This document shows, piece after piece, positions 1 through 8,542 of a stretch of 64,000 nucleotides of DNA (position 1 is its first letter; every line of letters begins with the position of its first letter). The notes beneath the pieces are model-generated. The model had not been told where the DNA came from, did not search any database, and worked only from the letters and a program-made list of their open reading frames with translations. Both the position numbers and the translations under genes were made by a program. Origin of the DNA: Anaerolineales bacterium (lineage in GTDB: Bacteria; Chloroflexota; Anaerolineae; JAAEKA01); NCBI GenBank assembly GCA_020634615.1, contig JACKBI010000003.1, positions 186,001-250,000 of the forward strand, written 5' to 3'.

Positions 1-1
1 A

Positions 2-1330
2 TCAGTGTTTCCACCCGGCCCCAAGGCTCGCTATCCGCTGGAGTTCCTCGTCCGCTTTGGCAACGACCGCATCGGCTTCCTGGAGGAGATGGCCTCCTTC
101 GGCGATGTGTCGCACATAGCGTTCAACAACACGCACATGTACCTGCTCAACCACCCGGACATGATCCGCGACCTGCTGGTGACCAATCATCGCATGTTCA
201 GCAAAAGCCGCGCGCTGAAGGTCGCCCAGCGGTTGCTGGGCCAGGGGCTGTTGACCAGCGAGGGCGACTACCACCTGCGCCAGCGGCGGCTGGTGCAGCC
301 CGCGTTTCACCGCCAGCGCATGGGCGGCTACGCCGAAGTCATGGCGAATTACGCCGCGCGCACCGCCGACCGCTGGCAGGACGGCGCGCAGGTCAACATG
401 GCGCAGGAGATGATGCGGCTGACGCTGGCCATCGTGGGCAAGACGCTTTTCGACGCCGACGTGGAAGACGAAGCGCCGCAGATCGGGGAGGCGCTCACGG
501 AGAGCCTGCACGCTGTCAACCGGCTGTTGCTGCCCGGCGGTCCGACGATGGAAAAGCTGCCGCTGCCGGCCAACCGGCGCGCCGAGGAGGCACGGCAGGT
601 GCTGAACGACGCCGTCTATCGCATCATTCAGGAACGGCGCGCGAGCGGCCACGACCGCGGCGACCTGTTGTCGATGTTGCTGGAAGCCAGGGACGAAGAG
701 CACGACGGCAGCCAGATGACCGACGAACAGGTGCGCGATGAGGCCATGACGCTGTTTCTGGCCGGCCACGAAACGACAGCCAACGCGTTGATCTGGACGT
801 GGTACCTCCTGGCGCAGAACCCGGCCGAGGAACGCCGGCTGCACGCCGAGCTTGACCAGCAATTGGCCGGCCGGCTGCCGACCATCGACGATCTGCCCAA
901 CCTACCTTACACGCGCATGGTGCTGAGTGAGGTGATGCGGCTGTTCCCGCCGGCGTATGTGGTCGGACGCCAGCCGATCGAGGATTACGAAGTGCGCGGC
1001 TGGGTGATCCCGGCCGGCAGCACGGTGTTCGCCAGCCAGTACGTCATGCACCGCGACCCGCGTTACTGGTACGACGCCGAGCGTTTCGATCCCCTGCGCT
1101 GGACGGCAGACGAAATTGCCAAACGTCCCAAGTTTTCATACTTTCCCTTCAGCGCCGGCCCGCGCAACTGCATCGGAGAGAGTTTCGCCTGGACAGAAGG
1201 TATCCTGGCGCTGGCAACGCTGGCACAACGCTGGCGAGCGCGCCTCATGCCCGGCCTGGCGGTCGCACTGGAACCGATGATCACGCTGCGGCCCAAACAC
1301 GCCATCGAGATGACGCTGCACCGGCGCTGA
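2..1330 (+). CDS. Cytochrome P450 (5' end cut by window edge)
   Basis: Haem-thiolate monooxygenase; substrate not predictable. The frame is open from the first bases, and the first residues visible (VFPPGPK) are the proline-rich hinge that normally follows the P450 N-terminus, so a few residues are probably missing upstream; a GTG at 5 is the first possible start inside the window. Signatures seen, counted from that GTG: I-helix AGHETT near residue 254, the K-helix ExxR as EVMR near 308, and the haem-binding loop FPFSAGPRNCIG with the cysteine ligand near 388. About 441 residues, a full-length catalytic domain. It faces a minus-strand reductase gene with 57 bases between the two stops. No ferredoxin or reductase partner is visible nearby. 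The family call is firm; subfamily and role are not. Confidence 0.93.
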   Translation, partial: SVFPPGPKARYPLEFLVRFGNDRIGFLEEMASFGDVSHIAFNNTHMYLLNHPDMIRDLLVTNHRMFSKSRALKVAQRLLGQGLLTSEGDYHLRQRRLVQPAFHRQRMGGYAEVMANYAARTADRWQDGAQVNMAQEMMRLTLAIVGKTLFDADVEDEAPQIGEALTESLHAVNRLLLPGGPTMEKLPLPANRRAEEARQVLNDAVYRIIQERRASGHDRGDLLSMLLEARDEEHDGSQMTDEQVRDEAMTLFLAGHETTANALIWTWYLLAQNPAEERRLHAELDQQLAGRLPTIDDLPNLPYTRMVLSEVMRLFPPAYVVGRQPIEDYEVRGWVIPAGSTVFASQYVMHRDPRYWYDAERFDPLRWTADEIAKRPKFSYFPFSAGPRNCIGESFAWTEGILALATLAQRWRARLMPGLAVALEPMITLRPKHAIEMTLHRR

Positions 1331-1387
1331 ACGGCCTCGTGATGAGCAGATCGCGCAGGTCCGGTGGAATGATGGGTTACGCTGCAC

Positions 1388-2017
1388 TCACTGACGCACA
1401 TATCGCAGGTGTGTGGCGTATGAACCATCAAGAACGTTGTCAATGCGAAACTGCGGCCCAGGCTCGCTCAGGTTCTCGAAGAGTCGCCGACCAGCACCGA
1501 AGAAGACGGGCGCCAATGCAATTTCCAGTTCATCAACAACACCAAGGTTCAGGTACTGCTGGATAACATCTGCACCGCCTGAAATGCGAACGTCACGACT
1601 CCCTGCAGCCTCCCGAGCCAGCGCCAGCGCATGCTCGGGCCCGTCAATCATGAAATAGAATGTTGTTCCGCCGGGGCGCACCCAAGGGTCCCGTTTCTCG
1701 TGGGTAAGAACGTACACCGGGGTGTGAAATGGAGCCTCCTCTGGCCAGCTGACCTCGCCTTGGTCGAACATACGCTTGCCCATGATGTTTGCACCGGTGC
1801 GCTCGAAGGTGTGGCGCACCATGTCGTTGACCGGGCCAGTCTCTCCCCCAGGGCCGAAGTTGAGGGTCTCGCGAAAATACTGCTGATTGATGATCCAGGC
1901 CATCAACGCACCCCATTTGGCGCCCCAGTTCTTGTACTCAGGGTCGTCCATGGTCATTCCTTCCGGTGCCATGTAGCCATCAAGGCTAAGCCCAATGTTG
2001 ACGAATACTTTGCTCAT
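1388..2017 (-). CDS. Dihydrofolate reductase / RibD C-terminal domain family protein
   Basis: A 209-residue single-domain protein of the RibD-C (DHFR-like) fold, a family of NADPH-dependent reductases that mostly lack a known substrate. The N-terminal strand VFVNIGLSLDGYMAP has the family's S-x-DGY pattern. A mid-protein GxxxxFDxGE segment and the nucleotide-binding stretch VRISGGADVIQQYLNLGVVDEL follow, and the C-terminus carries the usual APVFFGAGRRLFENL. It lies 60 bases downstream of a second protein of the same family on the same strand, though the two are clearly diverged. Function in folate or riboflavin metabolism should not be assumed; stand-alone members are common and uncharacterised. 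Confidence 0.85.
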   Translation of the reverse strand: MSKVFVNIGLSLDGYMAPEGMTMDDPEYKNWGAKWGALMAWIINQQYFRETLNFGPGGETGPVNDMVRHTFERTGANIMGKRMFDQGEVSWPEEAPFHTPVYVLTHEKRDPWVRPGGTTFYFMIDGPEHALALAREAAGSRDVRISGGADVIQQYLNLGVVDELEIALAPVFFGAGRRLFENLSEPGPQFRIDNVLDGSYATHLRYVRQ

Positions 2018-2077
2018 GATTCTACTTTCGCGTGCTCGGATTGCGGCCGAAGGTTTCCGTTAGCCCGCTTTTCAATT

Positions 2078-2638
2078 TCATTTCTTGTAGTGTAACGCAA
2101 CAACGCCCGAATGAAACGTTTTTGATCCAGCAAGATGTAATGTACGGTTCTCGACCGATTCGAACAAGCGGGGACCTTTTCCCGCAATGATCGGGTGAAC
2201 GACAAAGTGATACTCGTCGATGAGATTCCATCCTGCAACTTGAGATGCGATATTCAGCCCGCCAACAAGAATATTTTTTCCTGGCTGTTGCTTTAACTTG
2301 ATAATCTCTTCGCGCAGATTGGAGTGGAGGAGCGTGGTGTTGTTCCATTCCACGCTCTTCAACGTCGTTGAAAAGACAATCTTTGGCATGGAATCGAATG
2401 TACGTGCGAATTCGTTGATTGTTTTCGATTCCGATTGGTTTACTGCGACATCATGCCAAAAGGGATACATCAAGTGATAGGTGTTCCGTCCGAAAATGTC
2501 AACGTCTGAATCCTGCAAGAGCCTGGTGAAGTACTCATGCAATTCATCATCGACGATTCCGGTTTCATGACCACAGTAGCCGTCTATCGTGATGTTGATT
2601 GCGAAAATAACTTTTCTCATTTGTTGTTCTTCTGACAT
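2078..2638 (-). CDS. Dihydrofolate reductase / RibD C-terminal domain family protein (second copy)
   Basis: A 186-residue RibD-C/DHFR-like reductase. Seen: N-terminal VIFAINITIDGYCGH (DGY motif), an FGRNTYHLM segment, the ILVGGLNIASQVAGWNLIDEY nucleotide-binding stretch, and the C-terminal PIIAGKGPRLFE. The start gives MSEEQQMRK; an internal Met at codon 7 (base 2620) directly precedes the first strand and is an equally good start. The gene is visibly AT-richer than its neighbours, which fits recent acquisition but is not proof. The pair with the following gene may be co-transcribed. No substrate can be assigned. Confidence 0.85.
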   Translation of the reverse strand: MSEEQQMRKVIFAINITIDGYCGHETGIVDDELHEYFTRLLQDSDVDIFGRNTYHLMYPFWHDVAVNQSESKTINEFARTFDSMPKIVFSTTLKSVEWNNTTLLHSNLREEIIKLKQQPGKNILVGGLNIASQVAGWNLIDEYHFVVHPIIAGKGPRLFESVENRTLHLAGSKTFHSGVVALHYKK

Positions 2639-3024
2639 TGTTATGGTCCTCCGGTCGTCTGATCTCGGTAGCTCGCATTTCCGCTTTTTGTCTGGCTACG
2701 GGTGGATATGCGGCGGGCATTCCGCATATCCACCCGTTTAGGGATATTTTTCGGAAATACAACTGGGAAATTTGCAGATTGCACTGGACTCGAAATCCGC
2801 TGTTCTGGCCTTCGGGCGAAGATCATATCACCGTTTCTCACCCTCGACAAAGCTGTCCGGCACAATTGTCTGGAGTTCACGCAAAGCCTTGCTCCTGGCG
2901 TTCGGTGGAAATGGTTGCCTGCGATGGCTTCGGTGAAACCAACTCCATTTCCCACCCCTGTTCACCCCACGACCAAGCGTTCTTCACGAAAATCGCAGCG
3001 CCTTCTTGGTCTCCCTTGCCTGGG
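2639..3024. other. Intergenic region with a perfect 16-bp inverted repeat
   Basis: No convincing gene is seen here; the open frames on both strands are short and lack recognisable motifs. The one clear structure is a perfect inverted repeat: left arm 2698-2713 (ACGGGTGGATATGCGG), 8-base loop, right arm 2722-2737. No U-run follows directly on either strand, so a terminator role is uncertain; it may be another of the dispersed palindromes in this window. Confidence 0.5.
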
Positions 3025-3375
3025 CTAGTAGATATTTGAAATCGATGCCAGGGCGATCACCCCCAGCACCAGCGAACAGGGAATCTCAATGAGGGGCAGC
3101 AAGGCAATAATGAAAGCGCTCTGAAATTTCTCCCGACGATACCGAAGCCAGGCAAGCACGAGACAAATAATCACCCCAACCGGATACACCAGAATCGAGA
3201 GCATCGCCAGTTTCCAGGGTATAAGCCCCGGCTCGGTGTCGCTGATAACGCCATCGGCAGCAAGCTACAAGAAGAACGCATAGAATGCCGCCAGAAAAAG
3301 CGACAGGAAGTAGACAATCGGAGCCATGATCAGAGTGTATTTGCTCAGACGTTGGTAGGGTTTTGGGGTATCCAT
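3025..3375 (-). pseudogene. Small three-helix membrane protein gene with one in-frame amber stop
   Basis: Reading from the ATG at 3375 gives a 116-codon frame ending at the TAG at 3025-3027, interrupted only by a TAG at codon 37 (3265-3267). The frame continues sensibly across the stop: a hydrophobic segment near residues 15-36 (YTLIMAPIVYFLSLFLAAFY), a short loop, a second near 56-77 (MLSILVYPVGVIICLVLAW), a basic loop RYRREKF, and a third near 87-110. One base change from a sense codon (for example CAG or AAG) explains it, so this looks like a recently broken gene or a sequencing error rather than decay. The family is not recognised. No second start lies just after the stop. Confidence 0.6.
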
Positions 3376-3558
3376 AGTCTCAAGATTACGGCGTATCAAC
3401 GTGTATTACAAAAGTTGCCTTAACTCATGTTACTTTGGCTCGACGGACAAGTCCTTCAACGGCTAACATCCTGGATCGACAGGATCTACGAGCTACTATG
3501 AAGTCAATTGAGCACAGAACCCTTTCCCCAAACTGTTCGCTCAAGCTGATTTGCCAGA

Positions 3559-4158
3559 TTAACTCGGCAGTTGCCCGTACACGAACGCGCCTGGAAAGTC
3601 CTCTGCCGCCTGCTTGCGCTTGCCGCTCCACGAGTCGATGTCGATGCGCATGACGGTGGTGCGCACCAGTTCCTCGTCGATGATCGGGCGGTAATGCTCG
3701 CCTGGGCGCAGGTGCGGTGCATATTTGTCAAGCAACCTTTGCAGCCACTCACGCGCCTCCTCACGGTCACTGACGACCGATGCGCGGCCGAACACGGTCA
3801 CGCCGCCGTATTCCACGCTGAACTCCAGCGCCTCGTCGGCCGGCAGCAACCGCCCCATCTCGAAGATGTGGAAGCAAACCTTGGCAGGCACGGTCGCAGA
3901 CCCCCGCTCAGGCCGGTCTGTGACCGTGCCTGCTTCGACGTTGTCACGCGTCCGGCCTTTGCGCGCCGTATGAATGTAAATCGTGTTTGACATTTCATCG
4001 TAAACGAACAGGTTGCTGTTGATAAACGGCTGATCGTCGCTGACAGTCGCCAGCACACCGACCGGCGCACGATGGAGAAACGCCTTGATCCAGGCGTCGT
4101 CCTCCACAGCCCGGTCGCTGCGGCGGACGGTGTTGATGGGTTGAGCTTCTTTTGTCAC
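3559..4158 (-). CDS. Pyridoxamine 5'-phosphate oxidase-like FMN-binding protein
   Basis: A 199-residue PNPOx-like split-barrel flavoprotein, nearest in pattern to the NimA/general-stress group. Seen: PVGVLATVSDDQPFINSN at the first strands, YDEMSNTIYIHTARKGRTRDN (the FMN phosphate-binding region), then VCFHIFEMG and YGGVTVFGRASVV. True PNP oxidase is unlikely because the substrate-binding C-terminus of PdxH is not evident. Between RTRDN and KVCFH, where relatives have only a few residues, there is an insertion of about 17 residues (76-92) encoded exactly by an inverted repeat described separately. The gene follows the TMTC-like gene by 21 bases on the same strand and is probably its operon partner. 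Confidence 0.85.
   Translation of the reverse strand: MTKEAQPINTVRRSDRAVEDDAWIKAFLHRAPVGVLATVSDDQPFINSNLFVYDEMSNTIYIHTARKGRTRDNVEAGTVTDRPERGSATVPAKVCFHIFEMGRLLPADEALEFSVEYGGVTVFGRASVVSDREEAREWLQRLLDKYAPHLRPGEHYRPIIDEELVRTTVMRIDIDSWSGKRKQAAEDFPGAFVYGQLPS
3884..3933. repeat. In-frame palindromic element inside the PNPOx-like gene
   Basis: Left arm 3884-3902 and right arm 3915-3933 pair at 18 of 19 positions around a 12-base loop; the right arm reads GGTCTGTGACCGTGCCTGC. The element lies wholly within the 3559-4158 coding sequence and reads through in frame. A related intergenic copy sits at 61201-61262, where the arm contains the same GGCACG-TCGCAGACC core. Confidence 0.75.
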
Positions 4159-4179
4159 AAGTCTGTTTCCTGAGTTGGG

Positions 4180-6132
4180 TTACTGGTCCAGCAGTTGCTG
4201 GGCAGAGGCGCGGAAGCGCTGGGTTTCGTCATCCTGCATGGTGCGGGTCAGCGCGAGATAGTCCTCCAGCGCCGCGCGGCCATCCAGCGTCCGTCCTTGC
4301 TCCAGGTACAATTGCCCCAGATGAAAGACACCGGCGCGACAGCCGGGGTCGGTCTGATCAGACGCCTGACCTCTGATGCTCTCCAGTTCGGCCAATGCCT
4401 GATCTTTGGCCCCGCCGAGATAGAGAATCACCGCCAGGTTGTTGGTGAAAGAACAATAGTTGTAAGGGACACGCTCGCGACCGGTCACCAGGATGTTGGC
4501 CGCGTCGTTCAGCCTGCCGGCCGACTGATAGGCCACTGCAAGCTGCTCGTAGGCCTGGATATTCTCCGGCTGGCCGGCCAGCACGGTGTTGAGGTCGGCC
4601 TCTGCATCGTCGTATCGGCCGTCCTTGATGGCAATGACCGCCCGATTGATCAGCGCGTTGGGCGTCGAACTGGCCGTCAGCGACACCAGCGATCTATCCA
4701 GCGCCGCGCGAGCTTCCTCTGGTCTGTCCGCCGCCGTCAGCGCGTTGCCATACTGCGCCCAGTTGAACTGCGACGATGGGTCGGTCTTGACCGCCCATTC
4801 CCACAACGGCACCTCGGCCAGCCAGGCTGTGTTGTAGCGGACCGTCTGGCCGGCCAGCAGCAGGCAGCAGATGACCGCGACGCCATAGCCGGCCAGCCTG
4901 CCCCACGACTGATCGCGCTTCAGAATGCCCTGCACCAGCGACACCAGCGAAGGCACGACGATCATCAGAAAGCCCAGCAGCGGCAGGTAGAGATAGCGGT
5001 CGTGCACCAGTTGTTCCGGGACAAAGGCGTTGATGTTGAGCGCCGGCACCAGCGGCAAGAGAAACAGCGCCGCGCCGATCTGCTGCACCGGGCCCTGGCG
5101 TATCGCCCAGACGATCAGCGCCGCGGCAGCAATGACCACCAGCAGCGGCAGCCAGAAATTCGCCACTGACAGCGACCCTGCATGGACGGCTCGTAGGGGG
5201 TAGGATGGGCCGATGAACAGCGGAAACAGCGACTGGCGCAAATAGAACGCCAGCAGTGACGGCGCAGTCAGGATGATCGCGCTCAACGGCTCCTGGGTGG
5301 CGTTGGTCTTGGCCACCTGCCCCAGCAGCAACGCCCGTACCACGAAATAGACCACTGCGAGAACGGCGAACGGCAGCGCAACCTTGATGCCGCGCAGCGT
5401 GCGCGCCAGCCAGTCGGATGTGCCACGCGTCGCGGCTCCAGCCGCCGCCACGAACACCACGGCCGGGAAGACGATTGCCACCTCCTTGGCCAGCAGCGCC
5501 ACGGTGAACAAAACCGCCGCGCCGGCCGTCTTGCGCCAGTCCGGTCGCGCCAGCCCTGACAGCACCAGCCACAAGGAGCCTAGCAGCGCCGCTGCCATCA
5601 GCAGATCGGGCGAGCCGGAAATCCACGCCACCGACTCGACGTGCACCGGATGGACGGCGAAGATGAAGACGATGACGCCGGCGATCGCCCGTGACAACCG
5701 CAGTTGCCGCAGCACGTCGTATGCCAGCACCACCACCAGCGCGTGCAGAAGGATGTTGGAAAGATGCCAGCCGGTCGTGCTGTTGAGACCGAAGAGGCCG
5801 TTGTTGACGATCAGCCAGACGACGAACGTCGGTCGCCAGTAGTTGCTCCAGGCCTGGCCAGCATTGCCCTTGAACGCCCACACGTCTGAGACCAGCGCCT
5901 TGCCAAAGAGGCGGCTGTCCTGGATCAACTGGTTGCCGACGATCTGTTTCGCGTCGTCGTACACAAATTCGCCGCGGACGGCGTTGGCATAGACCAGGAT
6001 CGACACCAGCACCGCGCCCAGCACGATCAACACATCGGTGCGCGTGATCCGCCCGCTGCGTGCCTGGGATGGCGGCGCGGCAGCAGGCCGCGGTTCGGAG
6101 GGCTTGCGCTGCTTGCTTTGACGTTTCGACAC
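4180..6132 (-). CDS. TMTC-like GT-C membrane protein with C-terminal TPR repeats
   Basis: A 650-residue polytopic protein. After a basic N-terminus comes a membrane helix (near 30-48), then the GT-C luminal loop pattern: GEFVYDDAKQIVGN with the acidic pair typical of dolichyl-phosphate-sugar transferases, and HPVHVESVAWISGSPDLL, the signature seen in TMTC/DUF1736-type O-mannosyltransferase-like proteins. About ten further hydrophobic helices follow to near residue 430, then TPR-like repeats (about 450-630: RPEEARAALDRSL, GRYDDAEADLNTVL, GRLNDAANILV). Known relatives are sugar transferases using lipid-linked sugars outside the membrane; the actual donor and acceptor here are unknown. It is transcribed with the cupin 15 bases upstream and the PNPOx-like gene downstream. 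Confidence 0.82.
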   Translation of the reverse strand: MSKRQSKQRKPSEPRPAAAPPSQARSGRITRTDVLIVLGAVLVSILVYANAVRGEFVYDDAKQIVGNQLIQDSRLFGKALVSDVWAFKGNAGQAWSNYWRPTFVVWLIVNNGLFGLNSTTGWHLSNILLHALVVVLAYDVLRQLRLSRAIAGVIVFIFAVHPVHVESVAWISGSPDLLMAAALLGSLWLVLSGLARPDWRKTAGAAVLFTVALLAKEVAIVFPAVVFVAAAGAATRGTSDWLARTLRGIKVALPFAVLAVVYFVVRALLLGQVAKTNATQEPLSAIILTAPSLLAFYLRQSLFPLFIGPSYPLRAVHAGSLSVANFWLPLLVVIAAAALIVWAIRQGPVQQIGAALFLLPLVPALNINAFVPEQLVHDRYLYLPLLGFLMIVVPSLVSLVQGILKRDQSWGRLAGYGVAVICCLLLAGQTVRYNTAWLAEVPLWEWAVKTDPSSQFNWAQYGNALTAADRPEEARAALDRSLVSLTASSTPNALINRAVIAIKDGRYDDAEADLNTVLAGQPENIQAYEQLAVAYQSAGRLNDAANILVTGRERVPYNYCSFTNNLAVILYLGGAKDQALAELESIRGQASDQTDPGCRAGVFHLGQLYLEQGRTLDGRAALEDYLALTRTMQDDETQRFRASAQQLLDQ

Positions 6133-6147
6133 GATACAGGCTCTTCT

Positions 6148-6480
6148 CTAGCCTTCGCCAGCCGTTCCCTCTGCGGGTGCAAAGAACACCAGAACCGTCA
6201 GGTCTTCAGCGATGCTGTGGAAGCGATGGTCGACGCGCGCCGGGACGTAGATTAGCGAGCCGGGCTGCACTGACTGGTCCTCGTCGCCCACTTGAATCGC
6301 CGCTTGCCCGCTCAACACCAGATAGACCTCGTCCTCGCCGTGGGGCGACTGCGGATCGACGCCGCCGGCCGGCAGCGTGTAGACGCCGAAGCTCAACGCC
6401 GGCACGCGCAGAAACTCCGACCAGTTCGCGCCGGCGGCTTGATGCTGGCCGAGCAGCGCCTTCAACTCAAACGATTGCAT
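6148..6480 (-). CDS. Small cupin-domain protein
   Basis: A 110-residue single cupin barrel. Cupin motif 1 is seen as SPHGEDEVYLVLSGQAAIQVGDE and motif 2 as PGSLIYVPARVDHRFHSI. Candidate metal ligands are the His and Glu of motif 1 and the His of DHRFH, although motif 1 has only one His rather than the canonical two. Such stand-alone cupins range from enzymes to sugar-binding or regulatory proteins, so no reaction is proposed. It lies 12 bases downstream of the ABA4-like gene and 15 bases upstream of the TMTC-like gene on the same strand, consistent with one transcript. Confidence 0.85.
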   Translation of the reverse strand: MQSFELKALLGQHQAAGANWSEFLRVPALSFGVYTLPAGGVDPQSPHGEDEVYLVLSGQAAIQVGDEDQSVQPGSLIYVPARVDHRFHSIAEDLTVLVFFAPAEGTAGEG

Positions 6481-6492
6481 CGGACTGTCTCC

Positions 6493-6954
6493 TCAAACTT
6501 CAGATGGGATCGACACCGGTTGCCTGGCCCCCAGTACGCGCCAGACCAGAAACATCAACAAACCAAAGGGTCCGGTCATGAGCGTGAAAAAGAGCGATGG
6601 CACGCGCACCCAGCCGGGCGCGTCCAGCCGCATCGACTCGCGGTAGATCCACGCGCCGGCAAACAGGTCGAGCGCCAGCATGTGCGACCAGGCCGCCAGT
6701 GCGCCTTCCGGTGTGCCCAGCCCCTTGCGGATCCCATCCAGCGACGTGAAATCGGCCGGAGAGATGGCCCGACCGGCTTTCCCGCGTCCCATGACAACCG
6801 ACAAAAGGAGTGACAAGACGTAACCGAGCGCCATCAGTCCAAAGACAATGCTGGAACGGCTGGCCTTCTGTGTTACCTGCGCACGCGGTGCAAACATCAT
6901 CGCCAACCAGACCGGCATGGGCAGCAGATTGACAAACTGAAACAACTTAGCCAT
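6493..6954 (-). CDS. ABA4-like (DUF4281) membrane protein
   Basis: A 153-residue integral membrane protein with about four helices. It shows the pattern of the ABA4-like family: an N-terminal NLLPMPVWLAMMFAP helix, a second helix ALGYVLSLLLSVVMG, the conserved GTPEGALAAWSHMLALDLFAGAWIY stretch (split here by its W-H and D-L-F-G-W pairs), and a last helix ending in LMFLVWR. Plant ABA4 is linked to neoxanthin synthesis; bacterial homologues have no settled role. First gene of the apparent four-gene minus-strand operon ending at 3559. Confidence 0.8.
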   Translation of the reverse strand: MAKLFQFVNLLPMPVWLAMMFAPRAQVTQKASRSSIVFGLMALGYVLSLLLSVVMGRGKAGRAISPADFTSLDGIRKGLGTPEGALAAWSHMLALDLFAGAWIYRESMRLDAPGWVRVPSLFFTLMTGPFGLLMFLVWRVLGARQPVSIPSEV

Positions 6955-7092
6955 CGAAGACTCCGGGGATTTTGATCAGTGAATTAGCGCTTTGTCGCGA
7001 GTTGAGGTGCGCAGTCTAGCATGTACGCTGGGATCGGTCAAACGCAGAGTGCGGCCGGGAAGTGGAGGTGAACGGAACGGTTCTTCTGCCTT

Positions 7093-7121
7093 TTGACATC
7101 GTCTTTCAACGGTGCTAGACT
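7093..7121 (+). promoter_or_regulatory. Sigma-70-type promoter upstream of threonine synthase
   Basis: A perfect -35 box TTGACA at 7093-7098 is followed, after a 17-base spacer, by TAGACT at 7116-7121. Transcription would begin near 7128, about 35 bases before the ATG at 7164. This also rules out much longer upstream translation. Confidence 0.65.
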
Positions 7122-7163
7122 TCTGCCATCTTCATTTTTTTGTGGTTCAAGGAACAAAACACG

Positions 7164-8501
7164 ATGGCTTATTCTGCCTGGTTTCAATGTGTGCGGGGCT
7201 GCGAGGGACACTGGTCACTCTATGAGGTGATCTACCGCTGCCCGACCTGCGGCGGCCTGCTGGAGGTGATCCACGACGTCGATGCCCTGCGTGATCGCGG
7301 GCCGCTCGCCTGGATGCGCCTGATGGATGACCGCGTCGGCACCACCAACTGGCCCTACGGCAGCGGCGTCTGGGGCAAAAAAGAGTGGGTTGTCCCCGAT
7401 CTGGACGACGACAACCTGGTCTCCATGTTCGAGGGCAACAGCAACCTTTTCTGGGCGCACCGCCTTGGCCTGCAGATCGGCATTGAGGACTTGTGGGTCA
7501 AGATGTGCGGCAACTCGCACACCGGCTCCTTCAAGGATCTGGGGATGACCGTCCTCGTCAGCGTCGTCAACCAGATGATGCGCAGCGGCACAAGCCCGGT
7601 CAAGGCGGTCGCCTGCGCCAGCACCGGCGACACCTCAGCCGCGCTGGCAGCTTATGGCGCAGCCGCCGGCATCCCGACCATCGTCTTCCTGCCGCGCGGC
7701 AAGGTCAGCGCCGCCCAGCTCATCCAGCCCATCGCCAACGGCGCGCTGGTGCTGGCTCTCGACACCGACTTCGACGGCTGCATGCGCATCGTCCAGGAAG
7801 TCACCGAAGACAACAGCATCTACCTGGCCAACAGCATGAACAGCCTGCGCATCGAAGGCCAGAAGACCGTCGGCATCGAGATCGTGCAGCAGTTCGACTG
7901 GGCTGTGCCCGACTGGATCGTCATGCCGGTGGGCAACCTCGGCAACATCAGCGCGCTGGGCAAAGGGCTGTTACTGCTGCGCGATCTGGGGATCATCAGC
8001 AAGCTGCCGCGGCTGGTGGCAGCCCAGGCGGAAAAAGCCAATCCGCTTTACCGCAGCTACCGGGCCGGTTTCCAGGAGAAGATGGCGATGCAGGCCGAAA
8101 CCACGCTGGCCTCCGCCATCCAGATCGGCAACCCGGTCAGCTATGAAAAGGCCGTCAAGGTGCTGGAGCAGTTCGACGGCATCGTGGAGCAAGCCAGCGA
8201 GCACGAGCTGGCCAACGCCGCCGCGCGCGCCGACCGGACAGGCATGTACTGCTGCCCGCACACGGGCGTCGCCCTGGCAGCGCTGTTCAAACTTGTCGAG
8301 CGCGGTGTCGTTCGCCACAACGAACGTGTTGTGGTCATCTCGACCGCCCACGGACTGAAATTCACTTCATTCAAGACCGGCTACCACGAGGATACGCTGG
8401 CCGAGGTGGAAGCGCTGGACGCCAACCCGCCCGTCTACCTGCCCGCCGATGCCAAAGTCGTCCGCCAGACCATCGATCGCCGGCTGGCACAGGCAGCCTG
8501 A
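7164..8501 (+). CDS. thrC: Threonine synthase
   Basis: PLP-dependent enzyme converting O-phosphohomoserine to threonine. The chosen ATG (MAYSAWFQC) has AAGGA about ten bases upstream; the frame is open further to a TTG at 7140 but with no better signal. The N-terminus has a zinc-ribbon-like CVRGCEG...YRCPTCGG element found in many thrC products. The PLP lysine lies in NSHTGSFKDLGM, the phosphate-binding loop is VACASTGDTSAALAAYG, and VMPVGNLGNISALGKG binds the cofactor phosphate region. 445 residues, full length. Homoserine dehydrogenase is encoded 7 kb downstream at 15512, so two steps of the aspartate pathway are in the window, but no homoserine kinase is seen. Confidence 0.92.
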   Translation: MAYSAWFQCVRGCEGHWSLYEVIYRCPTCGGLLEVIHDVDALRDRGPLAWMRLMDDRVGTTNWPYGSGVWGKKEWVVPDLDDDNLVSMFEGNSNLFWAHRLGLQIGIEDLWVKMCGNSHTGSFKDLGMTVLVSVVNQMMRSGTSPVKAVACASTGDTSAALAAYGAAAGIPTIVFLPRGKVSAAQLIQPIANGALVLALDTDFDGCMRIVQEVTEDNSIYLANSMNSLRIEGQKTVGIEIVQQFDWAVPDWIVMPVGNLGNISALGKGLLLLRDLGIISKLPRLVAAQAEKANPLYRSYRAGFQEKMAMQAETTLASAIQIGNPVSYEKAVKVLEQFDGIVEQASEHELANAAARADRTGMYCCPHTGVALAALFKLVERGVVRHNERVVVISTAHGLKFTSFKTGYHEDTLAEVEALDANPPVYLPADAKVVRQTIDRRLAQAA

Positions 8502-8542
8502 CGTCGTTCCTGGCAAGCAGACAGAAACGCTCCCACCAGGGC

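Noticed and set aside
2641..3039. Open frames on both strands between the reductase gene and the pseudogene
   Set aside because: They lack ribosome sites and family motifs, and they cross a perfect 16-bp inverted repeat.
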